From Flavobacterium amniphilum (lineage in GTDB: Bacteria; Bacteroidota; Bacteroidia; Flavobacteriales; Flavobacteriaceae), in the NCBI RefSeq assembly GCF_023634845.1, contig NZ_JAMLJL010000014.1:42076-106075 (forward strand): 64,000 nucleotides of DNA, in the 5' to 3' direction. The notes beneath the pieces were generated by a model. It searched no databases and was not told the origin of the DNA. It saw only the letters and a program-made list of their open reading frames with translations. A program made the position numbers and the translations under genes. Positions 27,801 to 36,040 of the stretch are shown piece after piece (the stretch's first letter is position 1; every line of letters starts with the position of its first letter).

Positions 27801-29570
27801 ATTGTAAGGAGATCCTCCACCGGCAGTTGCGATTTGCGCTTCAATAGTTCCTGTGGCTCCATTCGGACAGGATGTTGTTGTAAATGCTGTTCCGAAAGTA
27901 GGTGCCCCAGCCGCAGCAATCGTAGCAGTAGCTGTTCCTATATTATTACACGCATCCCTTACGGCAACTGTATAAGAGCCGGGCAATAGATTTTCAAAGA
28001 CTGAACTGGCTTGAAACGGTCGTGTTATAGCAGAAGGTGCAATTAAAGCATACTGATAAGATCCCGGAGAACCTGCGCCACTTAAACCTGTTGCCGCCGT
28101 TGCAGTAACCGTTAATGTTCCTGTAGGTGTACCGGCACATGAAGGACTGGCAACTGTATTGGCAATCGGTAAGGTACTTGCAGTTACCGTAAATGTAGCT
28201 CTTCTTTTCTTGCCACAGGCATCGGTTGCTTCAACTGTATAAACGCCAGGCAATAATCCTGTAAAAGTTGTAAAGTACGTTGCTGTTACAGGATCTCTTA
28301 AAAGAGCCGGTTGTGCACTAACCAATACTGGCGAGCTGTTAACTAGAGCCATTGTATAAGGAGGCACCGTTCCATTGGCAAAAATCGTCGCAGTTCCGGT
28401 AGGCGAACCATTACAAGCCGATTGAATGTTCTGGATTCCCAAACCGATTGTAGTATTGGTAGCTGTTTGTGCTACCGTTACTGCAACTGTAGCCGCTTTT
28501 CCACAGGCATCAGTAACTTTAACAGTATATCCTCCCGGCTGTAACCCAATAAATGTATTGGATGCCTGGGAAGGCCTGATCATTGCAGAAGGAGAAACCA
28601 GCTCATACATATAAGGAGGAGTTCCTCCTGTAACACCTGTTGTGGTTGCTCCAATTTCCGTTACTATTATAGACCCCCCATTACTATCAGTACAGGAAGG
28701 TGTCAGAAAAATTCCGGCTGTACTCAAAGTGGGTGGCGAATCATTGAACACCACTCTTTTTCTTATATCTGATTTGCAACCATTATTATCCGTTGCAGTC
28801 AAAGTTGCATAATATGTTCCCTGTGTCACATACGTATGATTTGGATTTGCAACCGTCGACGTCGATCCGTCACCAAAATCCCATTGATATGTATTAGGTG
28901 TAAAAGTTGAAGCAGAACTGTTATTGAACGAAAATGATCCGGCGCAAGCCGAAGAATTCGTAATGGTAAAGTTAGGCTTGTTGTCAAAAATCCCCGGTGT
29001 CGAATTTAAATTCGGACTTTCCGGATTGTCGGTAAACTGCACACTGAACAACAGCGGAGTACTGTTACTGAATTGATCTACAATAAGCATGTACCAATTA
29101 CCGCTTACCACATCGATACCCGGATTAAATGATGTCGCGGCATAAGGAGGTGAAGCCATTCCTGTAGCTCCCGGTATACCATATACCGTGGCTGTACCGG
29201 CAAAGTTACAACTCAATTGGGTTTTAGCATCGCAATTACCCACCCCTGGAGGGCCTGCCAGCGCATATAAACTCCAATCAAAATCAGAAGCACTAGGTAA
29301 ACCGGCCGGCGTAAATGGCCTAATAACAAAATTCAGCTTACCACTGGCTTTTGCCTGAAAGGCAATCCAGATACTGTTGTGTTCAATTCCCCCACAAGCG
29401 AGTTGTTCCAATTTGGTACCCACACCGCTAGGGTTAAAGGACTGCGTATTCCCACAAACTACCACAGCACTCGAACAATCGGACTGTGACCAGCTTTCAT
29501 TTGAGAATAACAAAACAAACGTTAAAAACACATAAGATGCGCTTTTAAATAAAGTAATTAGTTTCCCCAT
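24825..29570 (-). CDS. giant T9SS-secreted multi-repeat surface protein (SprB-like repeats, PKD)
   Basis: This is a 1581-residue surface protein. It has a signal peptide (1-29) and an N-terminal CUB/PPC-like domain (about 30-180). A PKD domain follows (about 205-275; YQWDFGDGSTST, HTYVTQGTYYATLTATD). Next come about twelve repeats of 80-100 residues (about 280-1370), each with an opening Cys and a closing SYTVRVTDACG-type strand, so each repeat can form a disulfide. A linker region and a type A T9SS sorting domain (about 1505-1581; FTYYPNPVEGVL, DGVYFMKVF) complete it. The repeats resemble SprB-type adhesin repeats used in gliding or attachment. It follows the MORN-like gene by 59 bp on the same strand. 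Confidence 0.85.
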   Translation of the reverse strand: MGKLITLFKSASYVFLTFVLLFSNESWSQSDCSSAVVVCGNTQSFNPSGVGTKLEQLACGGIEHNSIWIAFQAKASGKLNFVIRPFTPAGLPSASDFDWSLYALAGPPGVGNCDAKTQLSCNFAGTATVYGIPGATGMASPPYAATSFNPGIDVVSGNWYMLIVDQFSNSTPLLFSVQFTDNPESPNLNSTPGIFDNKPNFTITNSSACAGSFSFNNSSASTFTPNTYQWDFGDGSTSTVANPNHTYVTQGTYYATLTATDNNGCKSDIRKRVVFNDSPPTLSTAGIFLTPSCTDSNGGSIIVTEIGATTTGVTGGTPPYMYELVSPSAMIRPSQASNTFIGLQPGGYTVKVTDACGKAATVAVTVAQTATNTTIGLGIQNIQSACNGSPTGTATIFANGTVPPYTMALVNSSPVLVSAQPALLRDPVTATYFTTFTGLLPGVYTVEATDACGKKRRATFTVTASTLPIANTVASPSCAGTPTGTLTVTATAATGLSGAGSPGSYQYALIAPSAITRPFQASSVFENLLPGSYTVAVRDACNNIGTATATIAAAGAPTFGTAFTTTSCPNGATGTIEAQIATAGGGSPYNFELIAPSPVIRPMQTSNMFDNLPPGAYTIRLTDACGNQVTSSVTINAASAPSFTTSTVASCGSSANGTITVAPNAASIGPFTFELISPGGAIRPIQGSNVANSTSTVFTGLNQGSYTVRMYDACGVPVTNVATVAGPTALAFAAGSTAVPSCSASSTGQITVAQPTTGSAPYMYELIAPSPAIAAPQSSRIFNNLPVGSYTIRVTDACGTQVTIGAPLALAAATAPTLSVTNTSSCAASTGTITCLATTANQGGGTYLYALIAPSPVTRPNQSSPIFTGLPAGAYTIQITDQCGVTGTTTSTITAAGAFTPAAGGSVVSCNGLSYNAQIIVTTPQNFTPGGPIPTGSGGGPYTFALYDSANTVQIVPPQSSNIFTIVSPVAGTPTHTVRVTDVCGNTSTVTVTVNNPTALTAAGLTATTASCSASNTGVIRVSTAATGGLTPYSYTLIDAVTTAVVAGPQTSIVFNGVPANGTNGYLVRTTDACGNVINSAAPLLFPAAATPTATTATLASCAAGSTGRITVTPGTGATLAGGTFTYALYDAGNTVVVAGTQSSPVFNNVAAGSYTVRITDRCGTVGTTAVTVTSTVTALTAAGTATGSCTTGNNGVITGSSTGGSLPIMYSLVNQPTMTVIAGPQSSNIFTGLAAGTYIVRTTDACGTSADSANIVLGNLTTSPTITTSIAIDCSGSAIISGFGAGGAGGPYTYAMCSGAGCSSFGAYGASSTFTVNTSGTYRISVQDRCGNAVSSSDIVVNIPVKGVITNVNLNVSCGPTSVTPVLSNVPNTPYYSVDGSNFGPTIGVLGIGTHTLIVSDYNAGTYGCASDPYVFSINSVAPTGTSPQSIPTTGTLADIVVTGTGIIWYASASDAANAINPLPMSTTVSNNTTYYATQTIGGCASTTSLAVLVNTFLSNDGFNMSAFTYYPNPVEGVLKLSYTDRLTNVIVYNVIGKQVFEKSLNNNLEEINMTGFADGVYFMKVFAGDVSTTIKVVKN

Positions 29571-29629
29571 AGTTTATTTTTTTACTAAAGTTAATAAAAA
29601 AAATACTACAGAAAATCAAGTAGTTATAC

Positions 29630-30343
29630 TTATTTTTTTTGCAAACTCGGTTTTTTATATCCGTTTATGGTGTCAGCGTTCATTTCACGAACCAATTTTC
29701 CACTTTGATAATATTTCCAGATTCCTTTTTTCTTATCATCCTTAAAATTACCTGAGATCACTAAATTCCCAAACTCATCATACACTTTATAACTCCCCTG
29801 CATTTGTCCGGCAACAAAAACCATTTCTTCAATAAGCTTACCGTCTTTGTTGTATTTTTTTGACAAACCGTCTTTCAAACCATTCTTATAAGGTATCTCT
29901 TCACCTAATGTTCCATTGGTATAATATACTTTGCGGATACCTTCTAATTTATCATTTACATAGTTTTCGGTACTCATTACGGTTTTCAATCCTTTATGAT
30001 AATACTTCCAGATTCCCTGACGCAGCTTATTAACGATATTTCCTTCGGAAACCTTTAATTTGTTTTCATCATAAAAGATTGTGTATGCTCCTCCAGTTCC
30101 ATTAAAATCACGGGTAGCCATCACAATTTTTTTGTCACTGTTCGCATAATAAGTAAAAAGTCCTTTTTCTTTACCATGATCAAAATTCCCTTCATAGCGT
30201 AACAATTTTGAGTCATCGTAATGTCCTTTCCACAATCCGTGACGCTCTCCTTTGGCATCTAATTGATTCAACTTTTCCTGAGCCTGACCTATCAAAGGCA
30301 GCATAAAAATGGAAAATGCAATTAACTGTTTATTGATTTTCAT
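29630..30343 (-). CDS. secreted MORN-like repeat protein
   Basis: This 237-residue protein has a signal peptide (1-21, cleavage after GQAQ). The body is eight or so short repeats of the MORN-like YxNGxxxGxWxxYY type (GERHGLWKGHYDD, GKEKGLFTYYANS, KLRQGIWKYYHKG, GLKDGLSKKYNKDGK, KDDKKKGIWKYYQSG). Databases often call such proteins YwqK-family antitoxins. That label is unsuitable here because the protein is exported and no toxin gene is adjacent. It probably forms an extended beta-hairpin scaffold in the envelope. A minus-strand TAACTTTG at 30409-30416 fits the -7 element. Confidence 0.75.
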   Translation of the reverse strand: MKINKQLIAFSIFMLPLIGQAQEKLNQLDAKGERHGLWKGHYDDSKLLRYEGNFDHGKEKGLFTYYANSDKKIVMATRDFNGTGGAYTIFYDENKLKVSEGNIVNKLRQGIWKYYHKGLKTVMSTENYVNDKLEGIRKVYYTNGTLGEEIPYKNGLKDGLSKKYNKDGKLIEEMVFVAGQMQGSYKVYDEFGNLVISGNFKDDKKKGIWKYYQSGKLVREMNADTINGYKKPSLQKK

Positions 30344-30531
30344 CTTCGTATATCTTTACTTATTATAACTTTGGTTTTTATTTTTAATTGTATCTGCAAA
30401 ATTTTTGCCAAAGTTACTATTTAGAAATTATAAATAACTGACCGTTAACAAACTCTTGACGCATGTTTTGCCTCAATTGGCTTTTACCAAAAAACATAAA
30501 GAATTAACAACTAACCAATTAAACACAAAAA

Positions 30532-30552
30532 AAAACGCCACGAAGGACGTTT
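30532..30552 (-). terminator. weak terminator after the LytTR regulator gene
   Basis: AAACGCC and GGACGTTT form a short imperfect hairpin with one bulge just past the stop at 30554. The A run to its left gives a T run on the minus strand. Confidence 0.45.
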
Positions 30553-30553
30553 A

Positions 30554-31267
30554 CTATTTTTTAATTTTTTCCAAAAAGAGATCTACTTCTTCTTTATGAC
30601 TGACACCAATTGGCAGCTCAATACCTGAAACTTCAATATCTGTATTTGAAAAAGCCGTTATTTTAGAAGTATTGATGATAAACGAACGATGAATCCGGAT
30701 GAAACTTCCGAAAGGTAATTCGGACTCCAGGTTACCGATTTTATATTTCGAGGTCAGATTGGTTCCGTCCTGCTTGTGTACTTTTATATAATCTTTTATG
30801 CTTTCGACATACACAATATCGTCCAAATCAATTTTATAATTCTTCCCTGCAGATTTCAACAAAATATAATTTTCTTCAGGCTGTTTTTCAACGACGCTCT
30901 TTTTTATTGGTACCGATTCTCTCAAAAACCGGTCAACCGATTTAAAAAAACGTTCGAATGTAATGGGTTTCAACAGATAGTCAACTACTTCCAATTCGTA
31001 ACTTTCAATGGCAAAATCACGATAAGCGGTTGTAAAAATTGTCTTAGGTGGATTCTTGAGGCTTTTCAAAAAATCGATACCGGTAATATTGGGCATTTTA
31101 ATATCCAGAAAAAGTAAATCAACTTCCTGTGTATTCAAAATCTCAAATGCTTTCAGTGCACTATTTGCAGTGGCCACAACTTCCAAAGCATCTATTTTGG
31201 CAATATGGTTCTCTATTAACCTTACTGCCAAAGGTTCATCATCTACAACAAGGCATTTAATTTTCAT
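30554..31267 (-). CDS. LytTR-family response regulator
   Basis: The 237-residue regulator has a receiver domain (1-120) with acidic pocket D9-D10, phosphoacceptor D55 (LLFLDIKMPN) and the conserved Lys in DYLLKPITF. A LytTR DNA-binding domain (about 138-237) carries ILLKSAGKNYKID, YVESIKDYIKVH, and FIRIHRSFIINTSKI. LytTR domains bind direct repeats upstream of target promoters. The sensor-kinase gene overlaps it by 11 bases, so the pair is co-translated. The divergent TonB-type receptor gene across a 208-bp gap is the obvious candidate target. Confidence 0.92.
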   Translation of the reverse strand: MKIKCLVVDDEPLAVRLIENHIAKIDALEVVATANSALKAFEILNTQEVDLLFLDIKMPNITGIDFLKSLKNPPKTIFTTAYRDFAIESYELEVVDYLLKPITFERFFKSVDRFLRESVPIKKSVVEKQPEENYILLKSAGKNYKIDLDDIVYVESIKDYIKVHKQDGTNLTSKYKIGNLESELPFGSFIRIHRSFIINTSKITAFSNTDIEVSGIELPIGVSHKEEVDLFLEKIKK

Positions 31268-32327
31268 CCTGAATTTTATTTTTCAAAACCAAAGTTACAC
31301 TAAATAACCCATTCTCTTTTTCTGTTACCAAAGAATACATTTCACCATATAAAAGCTGTAACTGCTTATTGATATTAACCAGACCGATAGATTCCTTTGT
31401 ATGGTTCTCTACCGAATTTACATATGTGTTGACCACACTGAAAACCACTTGTACTTTTTCACTTTGAAGTGTAATCCAAATCTTTGGCGAGCCGCTGTCT
31501 TCCCCAGCTCCGTGTTTGAAAGCGTTTTCAACCAATGAAAGAAAAATCAACGGTGGAACTTGATTCTCCATCAAAACAGAAGAAGACACTTGTACTTCCA
31601 AACGGTCGTCATAACGCAGTTTTTCCAATTCGATATAATCCTCAATTAATTGCATTTCGGAAGATACAGGAACAAAATCTGTATTGCACTTGTACAAAAC
31701 ATAATCCAAAATTTCAGACAATTTCCCTATCGCCGAAGAAGTCTTCGGAGAATTATCAACAGACAATGAATAAATATTATTAAGTGTATTGAATAAAAAA
31801 TGTGGATTGAGTTGAGCCCGGAGCATTTTAAGCTCGGCATCACTTTTTTCTTTGCTTAAAAGCAAACGTTTCTCCCTTTCTTTAGAATGATCCGAAAAAA
31901 ACTTGGCTATAAAAAATATAAAAGCAGCTGTGATGACTGACGGACCGTACTTGAAAGCGATGTACTTTAAATCGGTAAATATCTCCCAAGGTGTCTCTTG
32001 CGTGAAAGGAGGTGTTCTCACCAACGGTTCGGCCAAGTGCACAGTAGACAACCGGCAAAAGGCAGCAAGAAAATAAGCCGATACTAAAAGACAAAAACCC
32101 GTAAACAGATAACCTCTTTTGAGAAATTTTTCGGTTAAGAAACAGTACGCAACGAGATAAGCCATTATAGCTCCGAAAAATGCATCATTAGCATGATAAA
32201 CCACTATTTCCACAAAACCGTGATCGTCAAAATTAGAATAATCATTAAAAACACCAATAGCTATGTAAGCCATCCAAAATAAAATGTGCTTTACTATCCT
32301 ATAACGATTAAAAATCTGTATATCCAT
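31257..32327 (-). CDS. LytS/YehU-type sensor histidine kinase
   Basis: This 356-residue membrane sensor has four hydrophobic helices within residues 12-145, a short linker coiled coil, and a His_kinase domain with phosphoacceptor H176 in QLNPHFLFNTLNNIYSLS. An ATPase region follows with the N-box LSLVENAFKHG (about 263-273). The absence of a classical HisKA dimerisation domain is normal for this family. It should phosphorylate the LytTR regulator encoded by the overlapping downstream gene. A minus-strand TACATTTG (32344-32351), a match to TAnnTTTG, ends 16 nt before the ATG, implying a short leader. Confidence 0.9.
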   Translation of the reverse strand: MDIQIFNRYRIVKHILFWMAYIAIGVFNDYSNFDDHGFVEIVVYHANDAFFGAIMAYLVAYCFLTEKFLKRGYLFTGFCLLVSAYFLAAFCRLSTVHLAEPLVRTPPFTQETPWEIFTDLKYIAFKYGPSVITAAFIFFIAKFFSDHSKEREKRLLLSKEKSDAELKMLRAQLNPHFLFNTLNNIYSLSVDNSPKTSSAIGKLSEILDYVLYKCNTDFVPVSSEMQLIEDYIELEKLRYDDRLEVQVSSSVLMENQVPPLIFLSLVENAFKHGAGEDSGSPKIWITLQSEKVQVVFSVVNTYVNSVENHTKESIGLVNINKQLQLLYGEMYSLVTEKENGLFSVTLVLKNKIQDEN

Positions 32328-32343
32328 AAATTTATATCTGTGC

Positions 32344-32351
32344 CAAATGTA
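32344..32351 (-). promoter_or_regulatory. candidate -7 element of the two-component operon
   Basis: TACATTTG on the minus strand matches the -7 consensus, 16 nt before the kinase ATG. No TTG at standard spacing was found. Confidence 0.4.
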
Positions 32352-32535
32352 ACCAAAAGCCGACTTTACTCGTCTTACAATCGACCAATTGGCTGAAATT
32401 AAACACGAATATACATTACCAACACCCGAATTAAAAAAAGTACCTAAACATCTGTATTTTTACTGTATTCATCTACCGTAAAAAACCGAGAACAAAAAAA
32501 TAACCAATTTTGACTTCGATTAAAAAACGAAAAAA

Positions 32536-34866
32536 ATGAAACAATTACTTTATGCCATCGCATTACTCATTCCCACATTACTTTTTGCACAGGATATTGT
32601 GGTAAAAGGTTCTGTCTTGGAAAAAACCAGTCAGAAACCCATCGAATTTGCCAGTGTTGCCTTTCTCGATGCCGAAACGAATGCTATCATCCAGGAAACT
32701 ACTTCGGATGTAAAAGGAAATTTTGAAGTCAAAATAAAACCGGGAAACTACCATTTACATTTCAACTTTTTAGATTTCCATCCGGTAATTCTCAACAAAA
32801 TACAACTATCAGAAAATAAAAGCCTGGGAAAAATATTCCTGGAAGAAAAAACAGTCAAAGTTCTTGACGAAGTCGCGGTCGTTTCAGAAAAATCTTCGAT
32901 AGAAACCCGTCTGGACAAAAAAATATTCAACGTTGGGAAAGATTTGATTTCAAAAGGCGGTTCAGCCAATGATATCCTGAACAATGTCCCTTCGGTAAGC
33001 GTGAATGCACTTGGAGCCGTGAGTTTGAGAGGTAATTCGAGCGTGCGTATTTTAATTAACGGGAAACCTTCGGTGATGACCCAAAATAACGGCTTAGAGC
33101 AAATTCCGGCCGAAACCATCGAGCGTGTGGAAGTGATTACCAATCCATCGGCACAATATGATGCACAAGGAGCTTCAGGGATTATCAATATCATATTAAA
33201 GAAAAACAAAGTCAATGGTTTTGGAAGTTCTGTTACTGCGACTGCAGGTTTGCCGAATAATAATTCGCTTGGTGTCAACATGAATTACAAAAAGGAAAAA
33301 TTCAATGTTTTCACTGATATCCGCTACGGAAGGGTTTCGGTTGTCGGAAATGATAAATTGTTCCGTACCAATTTTGAAAACGATGTGGTAACCGGATTTA
33401 TCGACCAGAAAACCGACCGTAACCGGAACTTCAACCGTTTCAATCTATATTTAGGAAGTGATTATTACATCAACAATTTCAATACGTTGACGCTGAGTTA
33501 TTATTACCGCAACAGCACCAGTAAAAATGATGTGCAGTATAACTTCGATTATTTGGATGCCGATAAAAACCTGACGCAATCCATACGCGCCCGCGAAAAT
33601 TACAAAGAACCGCAGATATCCAATCAGATCGAACTGAATTATGTCAAAACATTTGAAAAAAAAGGAAAAAAATTAACCGCAAATATTCAGTATGATTTTT
33701 GGAATGACGATGAAAATGAATTGATTACCGAAACAACCGAAATGCCAAGCCCATCTGTAAAAACATTAAAAAGCCGTGACATTGAAAGCAGTAAAGATGT
33801 GGTTTTCCAATCGGATATTTCATTTCCGCTGACCGAAAAATCAAAATTTGATGTGGGCATTAAAGGTGAAATCAGAAGAATCAACAGTGATTATGTGGTT
33901 TTGGACAACGCAGTGCAAATTGACAGTCTGACGAATTTATTACACTATGACGAACGTATTTTTGGGGTGTATTCGCAATATTCAAACGGATTTAAAAAGT
34001 TCCAGTACCAATTGGGCTTAAGAGCCGAACATTTCAATACCGGAAGCAGCGATTTGAAAGATGAATTTAAAACCGACAAGAATTACACCAAGTTATTTCC
34101 AACCGTGCATCTGACGTATGAATTCAAAAACAATTTCAATTTACAACTAAGTTACAGCCGCAGGATTGACCGCCCGTCATTCTATCAGTTAAATCCGTTT
34201 GGTGGTATAGCCGACCGAAGAAACATCCGCATCGGTAATCCAGATCTGAATCCGATGTATATCGATTCTTATGAGCTGGGAACTTTATACAAATGGGAAA
34301 AATTCACGGTAAATCCGTCAGTATACCACCAACACACCGTAAATTTATTTGATATTACCGTGACCCGAAATGCAGATGATTATTTAATTGAAAAACCGGT
34401 GAACCTTGGTACCGAAAACCGCTATGGTTTCGAAGTCAACGCAACATTCACACCTTACAAATGGTGGTTCCTGTCAAGTGATTTCAATTTCTACAAATTC
34501 GACCAGAAAGGATTGTTTACTGTATCTGACCATTCGTGGACATCCAAACTGAATTCGCGTATCAAATTCAAATCGTGGACAGTTCAAAACAATTTCAACA
34601 TCATAGGCGCACGTAAAAGCGGCCAGATTGATTCACAGGAACAGCTTTGGGCCGATATGGCGGTTGCCAAAGAGTTCTGGAAAGAAAAAGCATCGTTGAC
34701 GTTTAAAGTCGATAACATTTTTGACAGCCGTATCAGCAAGGATTTCATCAGCGGAAATAATTACACGATCGATGGCGAAAGACGTTTTACCGGCACAAGA
34801 GCTTCGGTGACATTTACATACAAATTCAACCGAAAGAAAACAGACCGCGACCGCTTACCGGAATAA
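32536..34866 (+). CDS. TonB-dependent receptor-type outer-membrane barrel protein
   Basis: This is a 776-residue outer-membrane protein. It has a signal peptide (1-18), a CarboxypepD-regulatory-like beta domain (about 20-105; VVKGSVLEKTSQKPIEFASV), a plug domain (about 115-220; ISKGGSANDILNNVPSVSV, IERVEVITNPSAQYDAQG) and a long barrel ending in an aromatic-rich strand before a basic tail. It belongs to the OMP_b-brl_3-like outer-membrane beta-barrel group, not the SusC group; no SusD gene follows. The substrate is unknown. The divergent LytS/LytTR pair may control it. A strong terminator follows. Confidence 0.88.
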   Translation: MKQLLYAIALLIPTLLFAQDIVVKGSVLEKTSQKPIEFASVAFLDAETNAIIQETTSDVKGNFEVKIKPGNYHLHFNFLDFHPVILNKIQLSENKSLGKIFLEEKTVKVLDEVAVVSEKSSIETRLDKKIFNVGKDLISKGGSANDILNNVPSVSVNALGAVSLRGNSSVRILINGKPSVMTQNNGLEQIPAETIERVEVITNPSAQYDAQGASGIINIILKKNKVNGFGSSVTATAGLPNNNSLGVNMNYKKEKFNVFTDIRYGRVSVVGNDKLFRTNFENDVVTGFIDQKTDRNRNFNRFNLYLGSDYYINNFNTLTLSYYYRNSTSKNDVQYNFDYLDADKNLTQSIRARENYKEPQISNQIELNYVKTFEKKGKKLTANIQYDFWNDDENELITETTEMPSPSVKTLKSRDIESSKDVVFQSDISFPLTEKSKFDVGIKGEIRRINSDYVVLDNAVQIDSLTNLLHYDERIFGVYSQYSNGFKKFQYQLGLRAEHFNTGSSDLKDEFKTDKNYTKLFPTVHLTYEFKNNFNLQLSYSRRIDRPSFYQLNPFGGIADRRNIRIGNPDLNPMYIDSYELGTLYKWEKFTVNPSVYHQHTVNLFDITVTRNADDYLIEKPVNLGTENRYGFEVNATFTPYKWWFLSSDFNFYKFDQKGLFTVSDHSWTSKLNSRIKFKSWTVQNNFNIIGARKSGQIDSQEQLWADMAVAKEFWKEKASLTFKVDNIFDSRISKDFISGNNYTIDGERRFTGTRASVTFTYKFNRKKTDRDRLPE

Positions 34867-34871
34867 AATAC

Positions 34872-34903
34872 AAAAGCCGTTCAGTAATGAGCGGCTTTTT
34901 TTT
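34872..34903 (+). terminator. terminator of the TonB-type receptor gene
   Basis: An 8-bp stem AAAAGCCG/CGGCTTTT (34872-34879 with 34892-34899) followed by a T run, 6 bp past the stop. Confidence 0.85.
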
Positions 34904-34922
34904 GAAGATTTAAAATTTAAGC

Positions 34923-35062
34923 TGTGGCAAAAACAAAATCGGTAATTATTTTGCCACAACTTTGTGATAAATTTTTTGTGATAAAAAAAATTATCACAAA
35001 AAATTTATCACACTTTTTCTGTAGCAGTTTTTATTTCAAAAAACAATTTTGCTACAGAAAAA
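34923..35062. repeat. cluster of three consecutive inverted repeats
   Basis: Three perfect inverted repeats stand in a row. The first has 10-bp arms (34923-34932 with 34949-34958; TGTGGCAAAA). The second has 22-bp arms (34963-34984 with 34991-35012), containing the octamer TGTGATAA and, 7 nt further on, its repeat GTGATAA. The third has 13-bp arms (35014-35026 with 35050-35062; ending CTGTAGCA). They fill the gap between convergent receptor and proC genes. The last may terminate proC; the whole set is more than a terminator needs. Confidence 0.8.
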
Positions 35063-35145
35063 AAAACTCCTGATACAATTTAGTTTCACTAAAATCACTC
35101 GAACTGACGATTACTTCAAAACCACATTGCAAATGAGTTTTAATA

Positions 35146-35946
35146 TTATGCTCCTAATTCGATTGCGCGTCGATTCGCACTACGCATTCCATCTGCAATT
35201 ATTTTATCAAGATCATGCGCGTTAAAAACTTTCAGAGCGCTTTCAGTTGTTCCGCCTTTTGAAGCCACTTTAACGATTAGTTCTTCATTGGACAAATCAC
35301 TGGCGCTTTGCAAATTGATGGCACCAAGAAAAGTCTGGTGCACCAAAACTTCGGCTTCTGATGAAGTAAAACCAAATTTCTCTGCTGCCTTGATCATCGC
35401 ATTCATAAAATAGAAAACATACGCCGGTCCGCTTCCCGATACGGCTGTTGCAGGATTGATTAGCGATTCATCTTCAGCATAGATAGATTTACCGGTGGTA
35501 TTGATCAGGTTCTGAATGATAAACAAATCTTTGCGGTCTGTTTCGGCAGAAGCGGAAAAAACCGTCATTCCCAATCCGATTTGTGTTCCTAAATTCGGCA
35601 TCGAGCGGATGACTTTTTTGACATTCAGTTTGTCTTTTATTTTTTCAATGGAAACACCAGCCATAACCGAAAGTACCATTTGCTCTTCCGAAATTAACCC
35701 GTTTAAACCTTTGGCCACCACATCAAAATCCTGTGGCTTGGTTGCCAGGATCAGGATATCCATTCCGGTTATTTCAGATGAAGGAATATTTTGAAAATTA
35801 ACCATCGGAATACCTAAAGTCATTTCAGGTTTGGGCAGCGTTCGGGTTACGACATGGATGTCTTCGCTTTTGATAAACCTTGACTTGATAAAACTACTGG
35901 CAAATGTTTTGCCTAAATTTCCGAAACCGATAATGGCAATTTTCAT
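35146..35946 (-). CDS. proC: pyrroline-5-carboxylate reductase
   Basis: This enzyme reduces pyrroline-5-carboxylate to L-proline with NAD(P)H. The protein has 266 residues from the ATG at 35946 (MKIAIIGFGNLGKTF); a TTG eight codons upstream is rejected because the Rossmann motif must be close to the start. The nucleotide site GFGNLG is intact, as are the mid-protein MAGVSIEKIK and RSMPNLG segments. The substrate/dimer signature NPATAVSGSGPAYVFYFM and C-terminal SKGGTTESALKVF are standard. It follows yidC across a terminator hairpin and stands alone. Confidence 0.93.
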   Translation of the reverse strand: MKIAIIGFGNLGKTFASSFIKSRFIKSEDIHVVTRTLPKPEMTLGIPMVNFQNIPSSEITGMDILILATKPQDFDVVAKGLNGLISEEQMVLSVMAGVSIEKIKDKLNVKKVIRSMPNLGTQIGLGMTVFSASAETDRKDLFIIQNLINTTGKSIYAEDESLINPATAVSGSGPAYVFYFMNAMIKAAEKFGFTSSEAEVLVHQTFLGAINLQSASDLSNEELIVKVASKGGTTESALKVFNAHDLDKIIADGMRSANRRAIELGA

Positions 35947-35970
35947 ACTACTCTTTTTAATGTTAAACAA

Positions 35971-36017
35971 AGAAAAATCCCTGCTTTGATACTTTTACAA
36001 GAATCAAAACAGGGATT
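35971..36017 (-). terminator. terminator of yidC
   Basis: A 15-bp stem with one mismatch (35976-35990 with 36003-36017, AATCCCTG...CAGGGATT) and a T run on the minus strand, between the yidC stop and the proC start. Confidence 0.85.
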
Positions 36018-36040
36018 AAATTTTTAGGAATTTTATTTAC

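Noticed and set aside
29630..30343. Antitoxin of the YwqK type
   Set aside because: The protein carries a signal peptide and MORN-like repeats and no toxin gene is adjacent.
34963..35012. DnaA-box cluster or replication origin suggested by TTATCACA words
   Set aside because: The words lack one base of the TTATNCACA box, they form one palindrome, and no dnaA or dnaN gene is near.
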